This document shows, one piece after another, positions 47,281 through 57,839 of a stretch of DNA of 64,000 nt. The notes beneath the pieces were generated by a model that worked only from the letters and a program-made list of their open reading frames with translations, ran no database searches and was not told the DNA's origin. The position numbers were made by a program, and so were the translations under genes. Source of the stretch: Prosopocoilus inquinatus (lineage: Eukaryota; Arthropoda; Insecta; Coleoptera; Lucanidae); the NCBI GenBank assembly GCA_036172665.1, contig CM069871.1:1178001-1242000 (forward strand), given 5' to 3'. The number at the start of each line of letters is the position of its first letter. Within the stretch, counting starts at the first letter, position 1.

Positions 47281-48280
47281 TTTTTTTTTTTTTTAGTTTA
47301 GTTTAATCTCATTTCCAGAAAACGGGATCAATCAAATTGCAACAGGACGTGTCTAGATAAAATAGAGAGAGAGAGAAAAAACAAGCCTGACCGAAATTGG
47401 AATCTGTTGTTTGTTCCGAGGGACGAAGTTATTATCAACGTGCAGCAGCGAAACGTCGATACTTTAAGGAATTTTGAAATTGAAATTGAATTTTTTTGGG
47501 AATAATTTCATATCGCCATGCCTTTTAGAAGTCTTTACACGTAGAGTTGCTTCGTCTTCAAATTTTATTTTCTTTTAATTTGACTTTCATACTGTAGCAA
47601 AATTCGTATTTTTTGAGACCGTGTGGCTTCAATTTTTTTTTGTGAAATAATAATAATAATAAAAGAGATCTGATTAAATAAATAAAATACCTACTGGGTT
47701 GGGGAAATCCCCTCATTATTCAATCGTTAGTAGTTCAAGGTCAGGTCAAGCTGAGTTGACACTCACAAGATAATTTTTGAAAAGAATTTTCTGCACGCTT
47801 AGAAAATTCGAATTCTTTTTTTCTGAGCAATCAGTTCACGTAATATACTCAACTCCCGGTTAAAAATAGCATAATTATCTGCCTCTTATGTAGTTTTAAA
47901 TAACTAATATAAATGTCAAGAAGCCTCTCGTTGCAAGAGCAAATATTTGTTGAAGATAAAGAAGCAGGTCGGTCGCGTTTGTACGCCGAGGACGGCGGTA
48001 AACAGTTACGCATTTTGGTTTACTCAGATTTTAGATTTGGAATTTGTAAAACGATCATCTCAATTTCTCATAGTATATTAATAATAATAATAATAAAATA
48101 TACAGGATGTTCATTGTTTAAATACTGATTCGAATAGGCAACCCATCAAACAAATCAGAAGTAACGTCTTGCTTTCATAATGCAGCCAAAAGCATGGAAG
48201 TAGAATGGGTTGCCTATTCTCAAATTTCAAGGCGTTACACTTTAAAATGAGCAGCCGGTATTCTATGTATATATAAAAAA
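47281..48280. other. Intron sequence, no clear feature
   Basis: It contains TTCAAGGTCAGGTCAAG at 47735-47751, one isolated relative of the TCAAGGTCA phrases. The plus ORF at 47913-48128 has no recognisable domain. GGCAACCCAT at 48138-48147 and ATGGGTTGCC at 48207-48216 form an inverted pair about 60 bases apart. Confidence 0.4.
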
Positions 48281-51200
48281 AAAATAAATAAATATATAAA
48301 TTGAAACCTGACAATGGCACAGTGAAAGGTGATAAAAAATACGATGTAAAAAAGACACAAAGAGAATTAAACTGGACACAAAAAAAAAACAAAGAGAACC
48401 AAACCGGATATTAAAAAAAAAACAGTGGAAAAAAGCATAATTATCGACTTTGGTCATTTTTGTAAAAAGTGAGTGACACCAATTGATATTATTATTGTTA
48501 TTATTAATCAGGCATAATTCAGAAAGAATATTAAAAAAAATAAACTAAAAAGAATATTTGCAAAAATTGTCAGTGAAATTTAATTTAAAAAAATAACCTA
48601 AATTTACAATGGTTAATTTTCTAAACGATAATAAAAAAATACGATCAAACCATATATGAAAAATGAAAACGAAGATACAGGAAAAAAGAAAAAAGTGACA
48701 CTAATTAATGAAACAAAAACATTATCAAAATTATCGAAAATATTGAAGAGAAAAAAAAGTTTAAAAAATGCAGTTGCATGACCGGGAGGGGGGGGGGGAT
48801 TCTTGTTGCGGTTACGTATACTTTTGAAGTTAGAAAATCACATACTTAATTTAATGACGAGGGAATTATGCGCATTATAAAAAAAAAGTTAGTGTTCTAA
48901 AGTCGCAAAAAGTGAAATCGTCAAATTAGAAAAAGACACAAAGGGAACGAAACCGGATATGAAAAAAAAAAACAATAGAAAAAAAGCATAATTATTGATT
49001 TTGTTCGTTTTTGTAAAAAGTGAATGGCATCGATAAATATTATTATTGTTGTTATTAATTAGGCATAATTTGGAAAGAAGATTTTAAAAATAAACTTAAA
49101 AAAAAACTTAATAAAAAAACTAAAAAAAAAAAATATTTGCAAAAATTGTCAGTGAAATTTAATTTAAAAAAATTGCCTAAATTTACAATGGTTAATTTTC
49201 TAAACGACAATAAAAAATACGATCAAACCAGATGTGAAAAATGAAAACGAAGATACAGGAAAAAAGGTGACACTAATTAATGAAACAAAAACATTATTAA
49301 AATTATCGAAAATATTGAAGAAAAAAATAATTCAAAAAAAAAATCTAAATCCAGTTGCACGATCTTGGGGGGGGGGATATTGTTGCTGTTACGTATACTT
49401 TTGAATTGAAATTAGAATAAAGTTTCTGAACAGTGAAAAAAAAAATCAAAAAAATTAAAAGCAGTTGAAAGCTTATAAATCAGAAAACGAAAGCAAAGTA
49501 TAACAATCAAATAAAACAAATGACGATCGGATTGGGAAGTGAAAATTAATGTTGAAAAAATTTAAAAATCTTAAATGAATAAAAAAGAAAGCAGATTATG
49601 AAAGCTTTTTTTACAAATTTAAAACTAACGATTGCGAAAGCTCATCAAGTGAAACAAGAACAAAAAAAAACTAGAACAAAAAAGCAGAGCTTCTTACAAA
49701 AATTAAAAAAAAAATTAAATTTGCTCTAAAAATCCCGAAAAACGTATTTGGTTCTTAATTACAATTAATTCGAAAATTATTAAAAATTCTTTTGAACTTA
49801 ATTAAACAAATTCTAGAAAATAATTTTTTATATTTTTTTTATTATAAGCAGGAGAGAAAGAAACCTTAAACCAGTATTTTCTTCTTTCTTGAAGTTTTCA
49901 AAAAATAAAAATAAATTTAATAAGAATAAACGATATGAAAATGAGAAACAAAAAAAAAGCATTGCTACTGCTTCTAAAGGAAACAAAAATAAAATAAAAT
50001 TTTAAATCATTAATAAAACATTAGAGATCACAAAATTAGAACAAATTTTCGAAAATTTTTTACATTTTTTATATTATCGTAGAAAGAAACTTTCCGTCTT
50101 TTCCCCTTAATAAAACAACTAGACATAAATAGAATTTTTGAATAAGTTTAAGAATCAAGCTTAAAATATTTAAACATCTCTACTAGAAGTTTTCAAAAAA
50201 TAAAATATAAATTTAATAATAATAAATGAAAAAAAAAAAATGAAAAAAAAGTGAAAACATCGCCACTGCTCCTAAAGGAAGCAGAAAAAAATAAAATTTT
50301 AAGTCATTAATAAAATATTAAAGACTATAAAATTAGAACAAATTCTTGACAATAATTTAGATTTTTTTTATAAGCGTGGAAAGACACGTTCCGTTTTTTG
50401 GATGGAGTTTTTGGATAAGTTAAGGAAATCAAGCTTAAAATATTCAAACATCTCCAGAAGTTTTTTCTATTTTTTTTTCTTTAAAATAAATATATAAATT
50501 GATTAATAAACTTATTGTTTGTTACGTAATAGACAAAGTACTTTTATTCACTGGTAATTAATTAATTGAAATTAAATCCTAGAGCTTGTTTGCGTGGCAC
50601 ATAAGAAAATGAAATGCGATCTGTTATGCTTCGATGAAAATTGATGAAAAAAATTAGGAAAAATAACTAAAATAAAATGAAAGAATTCAATTTTTTTATA
50701 ATTTATTATTGCACTTGTTAATCTAATGAATTTGATGAAAGCGAAATATAATTTTGCAAAAAAAAAGTAATTTGTGTTTCTGTTTACCTTACGTTTAGTG
50801 CCAAAAAAATTAAAATAAAATAAAATATGGATCAAAATCCCTGGGTACGTACACTCAGCAAATTCCGGTAGTCAAGTGAATTGTATTTTATTATGTTTGC
50901 TGAGCACGTATCACTTGAGAGCATTGTTGACATAAATTATGTTACATGCGAACAAATTGCCTTGTATAATACACACAGTTATCTCGATTTTTCTCCGTTT
51001 TTCCCGGCGTGCACGCAAAAAAAAAAAACATAATAATCGGCAACAAATCAATCAATCATCGGCGTGTCACTTGAAAGTCGAAATTATCCTCGCGATAAGA
51101 ATTGCATTACATTTTAAGTATTCATTTAAAATAGGTTTTTGTTTTCATTATTGCCATTTTTCTTTGCTTTGTATATTGTATCGGGGATTACTGATTCTTT

Positions 51201-54000
51201 TTCTTGTTTTATTATTTTAAGAAAATGTGACAAACATGAAACGCAAACGAAAATTGCGAAAGGTACCAAACAAAAAAAATAAGATAATTAAACGGAGTAA
51301 TAAAAAGGACGAAGAATCAGGAAAAAGAAAAGAAAAAAACAAATGATGAACGTTTTCGACGTCGCAACTAAATTTAAAAAATCGTAAAAAAATTAAAAAA
51401 ATTGACACTTGAAAATGTACCAATTAAGAAAAATAAATCGTAAAGTATAAATAAAACGGCAAAATTTGGAAAGGTGCCCAAACAAGAAAAATAAGATAAT
51501 TAAACGAAGTAATAAAAAGAACGAAGGAGATCGGGAAAAAGAAAAGAAAAACAAATGGCGAACGTTTTAGACGTCGCAGGTAAATTTAAAAAATTCTAAA
51601 AAATTGACTCTTGAAAATGTACTATTTTAAAAAAAAAATAAATCGTAAAATAGTTTGAAAAAAATTAATTAAATCGAAAAATAGTTTAAAAAAGTTTAAA
51701 ATTCGTATAATTTGACAACAAATGTGCAATATTAAATTCGCAAAAAAGTACCAGCGAAATTTAATTGAAAATAAATTAACCTAAGCATAAAATGTTGCAG
51801 TGACAGGTTATTAAAAAATACAATATTTAAAAGAAAGCGAGTGGAAGTAAACCAGATATAGAATAGTTCCGAAAAAGAGAATAATTAAGGATCGATCGCT
51901 CGAAGAAAGCAGATTTAAATATAAACTACTGAAAAAGCGGCAATGAAATTTTATTTAAAAATAGAGACGAATGATAATAATGAAGAACCTAAACATAAAA
52001 TGAGACATTTTCTGAAAAATTACGATAATTTATGAGAAATGTAGGAAAATAAACAAATTTAAAAAAAAGAGTACGTAAGTGACGATCTAAATAAATAAGC
52101 TAATTTAATATTTAAAAAAGTTGACGTAAGTGACGGTCTATTTCGATTGAAAGGTCTATTTCGATTGAAATTAGATTTAAAAATCCGCAAAACTTCTCTA
52201 AACAGAAATAAAAAAAATATATATGAAAATATTTAAATAAAGTGTAACTAAGAAAAACAAGCGGCGACCACCGGGTTCTCGCAGCAACAATTTCGAAAAC
52301 TTTCTGCACAACGAAAATAATAACAATTAACGAAAAAAGCAAATAAATCACAAAATAAAAGCAATAGTATAAGAAAAAAATTTAAAAAAAAATCACGATC
52401 GGATTGCGGATTGAGAACATAGTGGCAACACGATTAAAAATCACATAATTAATTTAATGGCGAGAGAATTATGTACATTATAAAAAAAAGTAAGCGTTCT
52501 AAAGTCGCAAAAAGTGAAATCGTGAAATTAGAAAAAATAATGTAACCTTAAAATGGCTCAGTGAAAGGTGATAAAAAATACGCTGTAAAAAAATAAAGAA
52601 AACCAAATAGGACATAAAAACAAAGAGATATAAAAAAAAAAAACAATAGAAAAAAGCGTATTTATTGGCCTTGCTCATTTTTGTAAAAATTATGCATGAT
52701 TCAGAAAGAAGATTTAAAAATAAACTAAAAGAATATATTTGGAAAAATTGCCAGTGAAATTTAATTTAAAAAAAAACAACCCAAATTTACAACGGTTAAT
52801 TTTCTGAACGACAATAAAAAATATGATCTTTTGATGAAACAAAGGGAAACAAACCAGATACCAAAAAAAAAAGGAAAATTAAGATACACCAGAAAAAATG
52901 ACACTAATTAATGAAACATAAACATTATCAAATTATCGAAAATATTGAAAAAAAAAATAGGAGTAATAATTAAGAAAAATAATCTAAAAGCAGTTGCACG
53001 ACCGGGGGACAGTGGGGTCTTGCTGCGGTAGGTATTTTTTAAAAATAGAACAAAATTTCTCAAGAGTGAAAACAAACAAAAAAAATAGCGATTAACGAAA
53101 AAAACTAACAAATCAGAAACTGAAAGCGAAGTTTGATAAGGAAATAAAACAAGTGACAATCGGATTGGGAAGTGAAAATTAATTTAAAAAAAAGAAACGT
53201 GGAATTATTAAATTACAAAAACCCCGCATTTTCAAAAAATGAAAAATTTTCAAAGAACAAAAGTAAGGAGAGTATGAAATCTTTTTTTTACAAATTTAAA
53301 ACTAACGACTGCGAAAGCTCATCAAGTAAAATAAGAACAAAAAAGCAGACCTTCTTGTACAAAATTTAAAGAAATATATAAATTTGCTCTGAAAACGCCG
53401 AAAAACGTGTTTGGGTTTTAATTACAATCAATTCGAAAATTAGTAAAAATTCTTTTAAATTTAATTTAACAAATTCCGGAAAATAATTTTTGAATTTTTT
53501 TTTTATTATAAGCTAGAGAGAAGGAAACGTTTCAGTATTTTCTTCTTTCTTGAAGTTTTCAAAAAATAGAAATAAATCGAAAACATTGCTACTGCTCCTA
53601 AAGGAAACAAAAATAAAATGAAATTTTAAATAATTAATAAAATATTAGGGATCACAAAATTAGAACAAATTTTCGATTTTTTTTTAGATTTATACAATCG
53701 TATAAAGAAACTTTCCGTTTTTTTTTCCCTTAATAAAACAACTAGACATAAATTGAATTTTTGAATATGTTAAAGAATCAAGCTTAAAATATTTAAACAT
53801 CTCTAGAAGTTTTCAAAAAATAAAAATTAATTTAAAAAGAATAAATAAAACAACTAAAAAATTGCTACTGACTGCTTCAAAAGGAAACACACAAAAAAGA
53901 ATTTAAATCGTTAATGAAATGTTAAAGATTGTAAAAATTAAAACAGGTAGACAGCATAAGCAAACCTCAAGTACATTAAAGCTCCTCGCCCCATTATGAA
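48281..54000 (+). repeat. A-rich, internally duplicated intron tract
   Basis: The plus strand is dominated by A runs. Blocks recur: TTCTAAAGTCGCAAAAAGTG at 48896 and 52498; TTAATTTTCTAAACGA near 48613, 49193 and (variant) 52797; ACTAATTAATGAAACA near 48699, 49271 and 52902; GCATTGCTACTGCTTCTAAA-type phrases near 49959, 50259, 53585 and 53860; AACTAACGA-TGCGAAAGCTC at 49623 and 53300. So 48480-50420 and 52490-53970 are related, about 3.6-4 kb apart, with further triplication inside. Minus-strand ORFs here are low-complexity artefacts. Confidence 0.75.
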
Positions 54001-54206
54001 ATTTATTTAGAAAAAATAATTTCGGGAAAATTATAAAATCCCTTCTCAAAAAAAAATATATATATATAAAAATAAAGCCAAAGGTTTCGATTTATTTATT
54101 TTGCTTTTTGTGAACAAAAGCAACATATTAATAATAACAAAAAAAAAATAAAGAAATTAATTTTTACTTTAAACAGAAAATGCATAAATTACAGCAAATT
54201 TCTTAC

Positions 54207-54225
54207 CTTTAGATTCTTTAGCCAT
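54207..54225 (-). CDS. Aquaporin (Drip/AQP-like), first coding exon
   Basis: Read on the minus strand this exon is ATG GCT AAA GAA TCT AAA G, encoding MAKESK plus the first base of a glycine codon. It ends at a GTAAGA splice donor (54206 downwards). The ATG has a favourable context (G at -3, G at +4), and no other ATG occurs on the minus strand between it and the predicted transcription start near 54514, so it would be the first AUG of the mRNA. The exon leaves phase 1, exactly what the acceptor at 35446 needs to complete GGC. A short cytoplasmic N-terminus on a tiny exon, followed by a long first intron, is plausible for an insect water channel. The function is taken from exon 2; the exon alone is too short to identify. 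The pairing is an inference from phase, splice sites and the promoter just upstream. Confidence 0.72.
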
Positions 54226-54514
54226 TTCCCAATTGTTTTAAGATCACACAAATCGAGATTGATTTTCGGATGTCCTCTCGGATCACTTTCCGCGTTTTTC
54301 CTTTTTGTTTTTAATTTTTTTCAAAGGGCGAACCCGAATATTTTTTTTTTATACGCGTTTCGCGCGGACTTTAAAGTATCAATACGAAGAGAGAGAGAGA
54401 GAGAGAGAGCCGACAGCAATTTAAAAAAGTGTGTAAGTGTGTTCGGCGCGTACACGTACGTTCAGCAATCGTCCCGAATGTCGGTCAGCAACGGTAGATA
54501 GATGGAGAATGAAT
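54226..54514 (-). other. Predicted 5'UTR of the aquaporin mRNA
   Basis: About 289 bases lie between the predicted initiator and the start codon. There is no ATG on the minus strand in this stretch. It contains a (CT)n run on the sense strand, seen as AGAGAG at 54391-54409, and a T-rich stretch nearer the ATG. Such CT runs are common in insect 5' leaders. A further intron in the leader is possible but no clear splice pair was found. Confidence 0.5.
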
Positions 54515-54546
54515 GAACGGACGAAGTCGCGAAACGGTTATATAAA
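54505..54546 (-). promoter_or_regulatory. Core promoter of the aquaporin gene: TATA box plus initiator
   Basis: The minus strand reads TTTATATAACC around 54538-54546, a good TATA box. Thirty bases downstream it reads TCATTCATTC, which contains two exact matches to the arthropod initiator TCAKTY. The A at 54514 is 30 bases from the first T of the TATA box, the expected spacing. The orientation and position, about 290 bases upstream of the first coding exon, fit the gene. No DPE was seen at +28. Confidence 0.6.
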
Positions 54547-54559
54547 TCGTGGACGGCGT

Positions 54560-55106
54560 AGTGCAACCAAATACCTACGATGATTAGCCCCCAGGTGCTT
54601 GCTTGCACATCGGAGGAGATGACGGAAACTCGGAGGTGGCTCCTCCTCCTCCTCCTACTCGAAAAGGGGGCTTGTTTTTCTAGGTAAAAAAAAAAAAATT
54701 CAATATCGCAGATAAGGCCTGGCTTATTTAGGTATAGTGACGCGTGCTATAAAATTCGCGTCATTTTCGCATGGTGCTCGAAAGTGATAAAACAGTCACC
54801 TACGTGTGTACCTTGGCTTTACGAAATTACTTTTGATTTCAGTGATTTCGAGTTGATAATGTCGTTGCAAACTGACAGGCCGCAAATTGACACTCTTTTA
54901 GCCTGGGCCCTTAAGCTATCACAGTCTCTACCATAACCTTGATACAAATCAAACTATACATAAAGGAAGACACAAAAAAAAAGAAATCAACCCTTATAAA
55001 ATAGTATAATACGTAATTTAGCCTAATTCATGCTACCACCTGAATGAATTTACTTTATTTCCTGAATAATTAATGAAAATGGTAGCACATTAGCGCTGAA
55101 GCAGAC
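54560..55106. other. Upstream region of the aquaporin gene
   Basis: It holds the GATA site at 54710, a (CTC)n run at 54639-54655 and otherwise unremarkable sequence. No coding exon is seen. Confidence 0.4.
54710..54717 (+). promoter_or_regulatory. GATA-factor site upstream of the aquaporin promoter
   Basis: AGATAAGG matches WGATAR and lies about 200 bases upstream of the predicted start. GATA factors drive genes in insect gut and renal tissue, where Drip-type aquaporins are commonly expressed. Such motifs are frequent by chance, so function is only suggested. Confidence 0.25.
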
Positions 55107-55270
55107 AAACAGCTGTCACGAGCTAGTTCTCAGAAGGAGTCGGGCGAGTTCAAAGATCAAGGGCGCCAGGAGGAGTGGCCCTGGCTGATTTCTACGCGAC
55201 TGTGGAACCGTCCTCCAAGGATCGCGGCGTGCACCAAAGTTTCAAGAAAATTCCCAGGAGAATTGCATCC
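55107..55270 (+). repeat. Dispersed repeat, copy 2 (partner at 12028-12200)
   Basis: This is the second, diverged copy of the family at 12028, in the same orientation, about 0.6 kb upstream of the aquaporin promoter. No coding potential is seen. Confidence 0.65.
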
Positions 55271-55859
55271 AAAATAATTGTTCGTCGCAACAAAACCACC
55301 GATCATACTTAAAACGCATATTAAAACAAAAGATAAATAATACGCCAATACAAAAGGCAACGGCACAGCAGGCCTGACTCTACATAACAAATCACATTTA
55401 CGTACGCGGCGTTGAAAATATGTGACGTAATCTCTTAATTTGACTAACTCAATATTAATCTTCATAAAACGCGAATCGGTACTCTAACAGAATTAAATAT
55501 AACGCGGCTTAATTTATTCGAGACGACATTAAACTAAATTATCGGTGTATCTGCGTTACATACAAACATGCATTAAATGCGTTACGTAATTAAAATGATA
55601 GGTTGCGTTTGGCGAAGATCATGAGCGTTGCTCGCACGTAGATGTCAAACGTTACTCTGTTGTCACGTGGTGTCGCCACCTCACGTCGGCACGTCGAGTT
55701 TCGTGTGTGTCGATGGTTGCCAACTGCCGGACGTCCGTGGCCTTGGCGATGCCCTGACGTATTCGAGCTTCGTCGCACTTGATTCGCCTCCGGCATACGA
55801 TAAGCGATGAAGAAGCATCGGCGAAACATAACAGAGCCACAAAACGGAAAAGCAGAAAC
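55271..55859. other. Sequence with a GC-richer block, no gene identified
   Basis: 55600-55850 is richer in G, C and CpG than its surroundings, with overlapping ORFs on both strands (55590-55904 -, 55628-55810 +). No domain is recognisable. It may be a regulatory or transposon remnant. Confidence 0.35.
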
Positions 55860-56830
55860 GAAAATTGGATTTCTCAGTTGGAACAAGGAAATCGCATAAA
55901 ACATGGATGGCCGAATTAAAGTCTCAAATTAAAATTTCTTCTCGAGAAAGCATTCGCATTTCTCTTTCCGTTTAATTCCTTGTAACATTTCACGACCCTA
56001 AATCATGATTACTGAGGTAATACCTCATGATTTTTCAGTTGGAACAAAGAAATCGTATAAAACATGGATAGTCAAAATAAAGTCTCAAATTACCTTTCAA
56101 TTTATTTATTGGGAAAAGAACGGGTGGTCACTAACTTGGTAAAAGCTGTTTTCTTTGTTAATCCCTTTCGAGAAAATTCAAGAACCACGTAGTGTTTTCT
56201 TTTCGAGGAACTATTCGCATTTCTCTTTCCATTTAAATCCTCGTGACATTTCAGGACCCTAAATCATGATTATTGAGGTAATACCTCACGATTTCTCAGT
56301 TGGAACAAAGAAATCGCATAAAACAAGGGTTGCCGAAATAAAATCTCAAATTACCTTTCAATTTATTTATCGGGTAAAGAACGGGTCATCCACTTGGTAA
56401 AAGCTGTTTTCTTTGTTAATCCCTTTCGAGAAAATTCGAGAATCACATAGTGTTTTCTTCTCGAGAAAGCATTCGCATTTCTCTTTCCGTTTAATTCCTT
56501 GTAACATTTCACGACCCTAAATCATGATTATTGAGGAAATACCTCATGATTTCTCAGTTGGAACAAAGAAATCGTATAAAACAAGGGTTGCCGAAATAAG
56601 ATCTCAAATTACCTTTCAATTTAATTATTGAGAAAAGAACGGGTCATCCACTTGGTAAAAGCTGTTTGCTTTGTGAATCCCTTTCGAGAAAATTTAACAA
56701 CCACATAGTGTTTTCTTCTCGAGCAAGTATTCGCATTTCTCTTTCCGTTTAAATCCTTGTGACATTTCGGGGACCCTAAATCATGATTATTGAGGTAATA
56801 CCTCATGATTGGTTTTAATTTTGTTATCTC
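55860..56830 (+). repeat. Tandem repeat of about 250-275 bp with a palindrome in each unit
   Basis: CCCTAAATCATGATTATTGA then GGTAATACCTCATGATT recurs near 55995, 56269, 56516 and 56774. Units also share GTTGGAACAAAGAAATCG, TCTCAAATTACCTTTCAATT, AACGGGTCATCCACTTGGTA and GCATTTCTCTTTCCGTTTAA. The AATCATGA...TCATGATT and GAGGTAATACCTC parts are self-complementary. Confidence 0.9.
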
Positions 56831-57835
56831 AATTAAGGCTTCCTTAAGCTTACACGAATCCCGTCGGTTTATCGCGGATTTGGGAAGGATTTCGGCTCAA
56901 GGAATTCATTTATTTTCTTCGAATCGATTGCCATAAATTTTGCGTGTGCACATCACGAAATGCCGAAAGTCCTCGGAATTTAATTTCACACTCGTCTGCA
57001 TAATAATAATAATAACGATGATGATGTGCGGCGGCAACCTTGCGGCGGGTTTAAGCGGAATTGAAATGCCACGAAGTCCTACCGCCTCGCGTTTCAATTT
57101 GAAGAGGGGAAAAACGATTTTGTATTTGGTTTTTTCGTTCTTTATCTTCGCGCGAAAAGCAATATAACAACCTGGACATCCAAAATAAATTCGAGCTGAT
57201 TTCTTTCCTCAGCCATTAGTGCTAAGCAAATTTCCAAGCCTTGTCTTTTAACTGTCCATGATAGTACATTCCTGCATCTCCCTGAATACGTTCGTAATTA
57301 TTTTTTTTGAATCCCAAATTAAAAAAGAAAAAAAATCGCCTTCGCTTTTAGTATTCATTACATTGGTGGTAATTAGATGCAAATAGAATTGACTTAATCT
57401 GACGTTAATCAAATTAAAAGTTTTATTTAGATTAAGCGGATTAATTTGCTTGTTAAATTATTTATCTCCGGCGTAAATGTGATAAGGTTTGGGTTACTCA
57501 AGCTTCTGCTGAACAGATTAAACGGGCTTCTGTATCCAAGGCATTCGAATATTTAATAATATGGTTTATTAAAATGTAGTAGAAGGCTTAAGGTTATCTT
57601 AAATGCTATTACTGACGTCTCCGGTTTGCATTTATACAGGGGAGTATTCAGAAATTCGTAGACAAGAGAAAATTTCCATTTAGAAGAAATCGTTTACAGG
57701 TGATAAATAAATTCCAATTATAGGAAATCGTGTACAGGTGATGATAAATCCTTTTTGACTTGCAAATTGAATTAAAATCTGTTGTAAATCTATTTTACCT
57801 AATCTTGAGTTGATAATAAAAAATCACAGTACTTA
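56831..57835. other. AT-rich sequence, no gene seen
   Basis: A short (TAA)n(GAT)n run lies at 57000-57026. ORFs at 56906-57097 (-) and 56940-57167 (+) overlap antisense and have no recognisable domain. CAGGTGATAAATAAATT and CAGGTGATGATAAATCC at 57697 and 57735 form a short direct repeat. Confidence 0.4.
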
Positions 57836-57839
57836 CTAC

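Larger units (their letters stand above)
35447..54206 (-). other. Intron 1 of the aquaporin gene
   Basis: This 18,760-base interval separates the two recognised coding exons and is bounded by GT (minus strand, 54206-54205) and AG (35448-35447). It has no convincing additional coding exon. It contains an AGCTTCG repeat block (35640-37420), a Penelope-like inverted repeat (37816-37970), a MITE (38749-38954), a GCGCCATCT satellite (39540-42270), three foldbacks (42315-42995), duplicated blocks (44268-46370), a palindrome (46022-46147), a decayed coding fragment (46925-47280) and a long A-rich duplicated tract (48280-54000). A skipped internal exon cannot be excluded without transcripts. Confidence 0.7.

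Noticed and set aside
47410..47460. Possible hammerhead ending in GCGAAACGTC
   Set aside because: The upstream GGGACGAAG lacks the CTGANGA core and no stem II pairing is available.
55795..55835. Possible hammerhead (GATGAAGAAGC...GGCGAAAC)
   Set aside because: CTGANGA is absent and no proper stem II can be formed next to the core.
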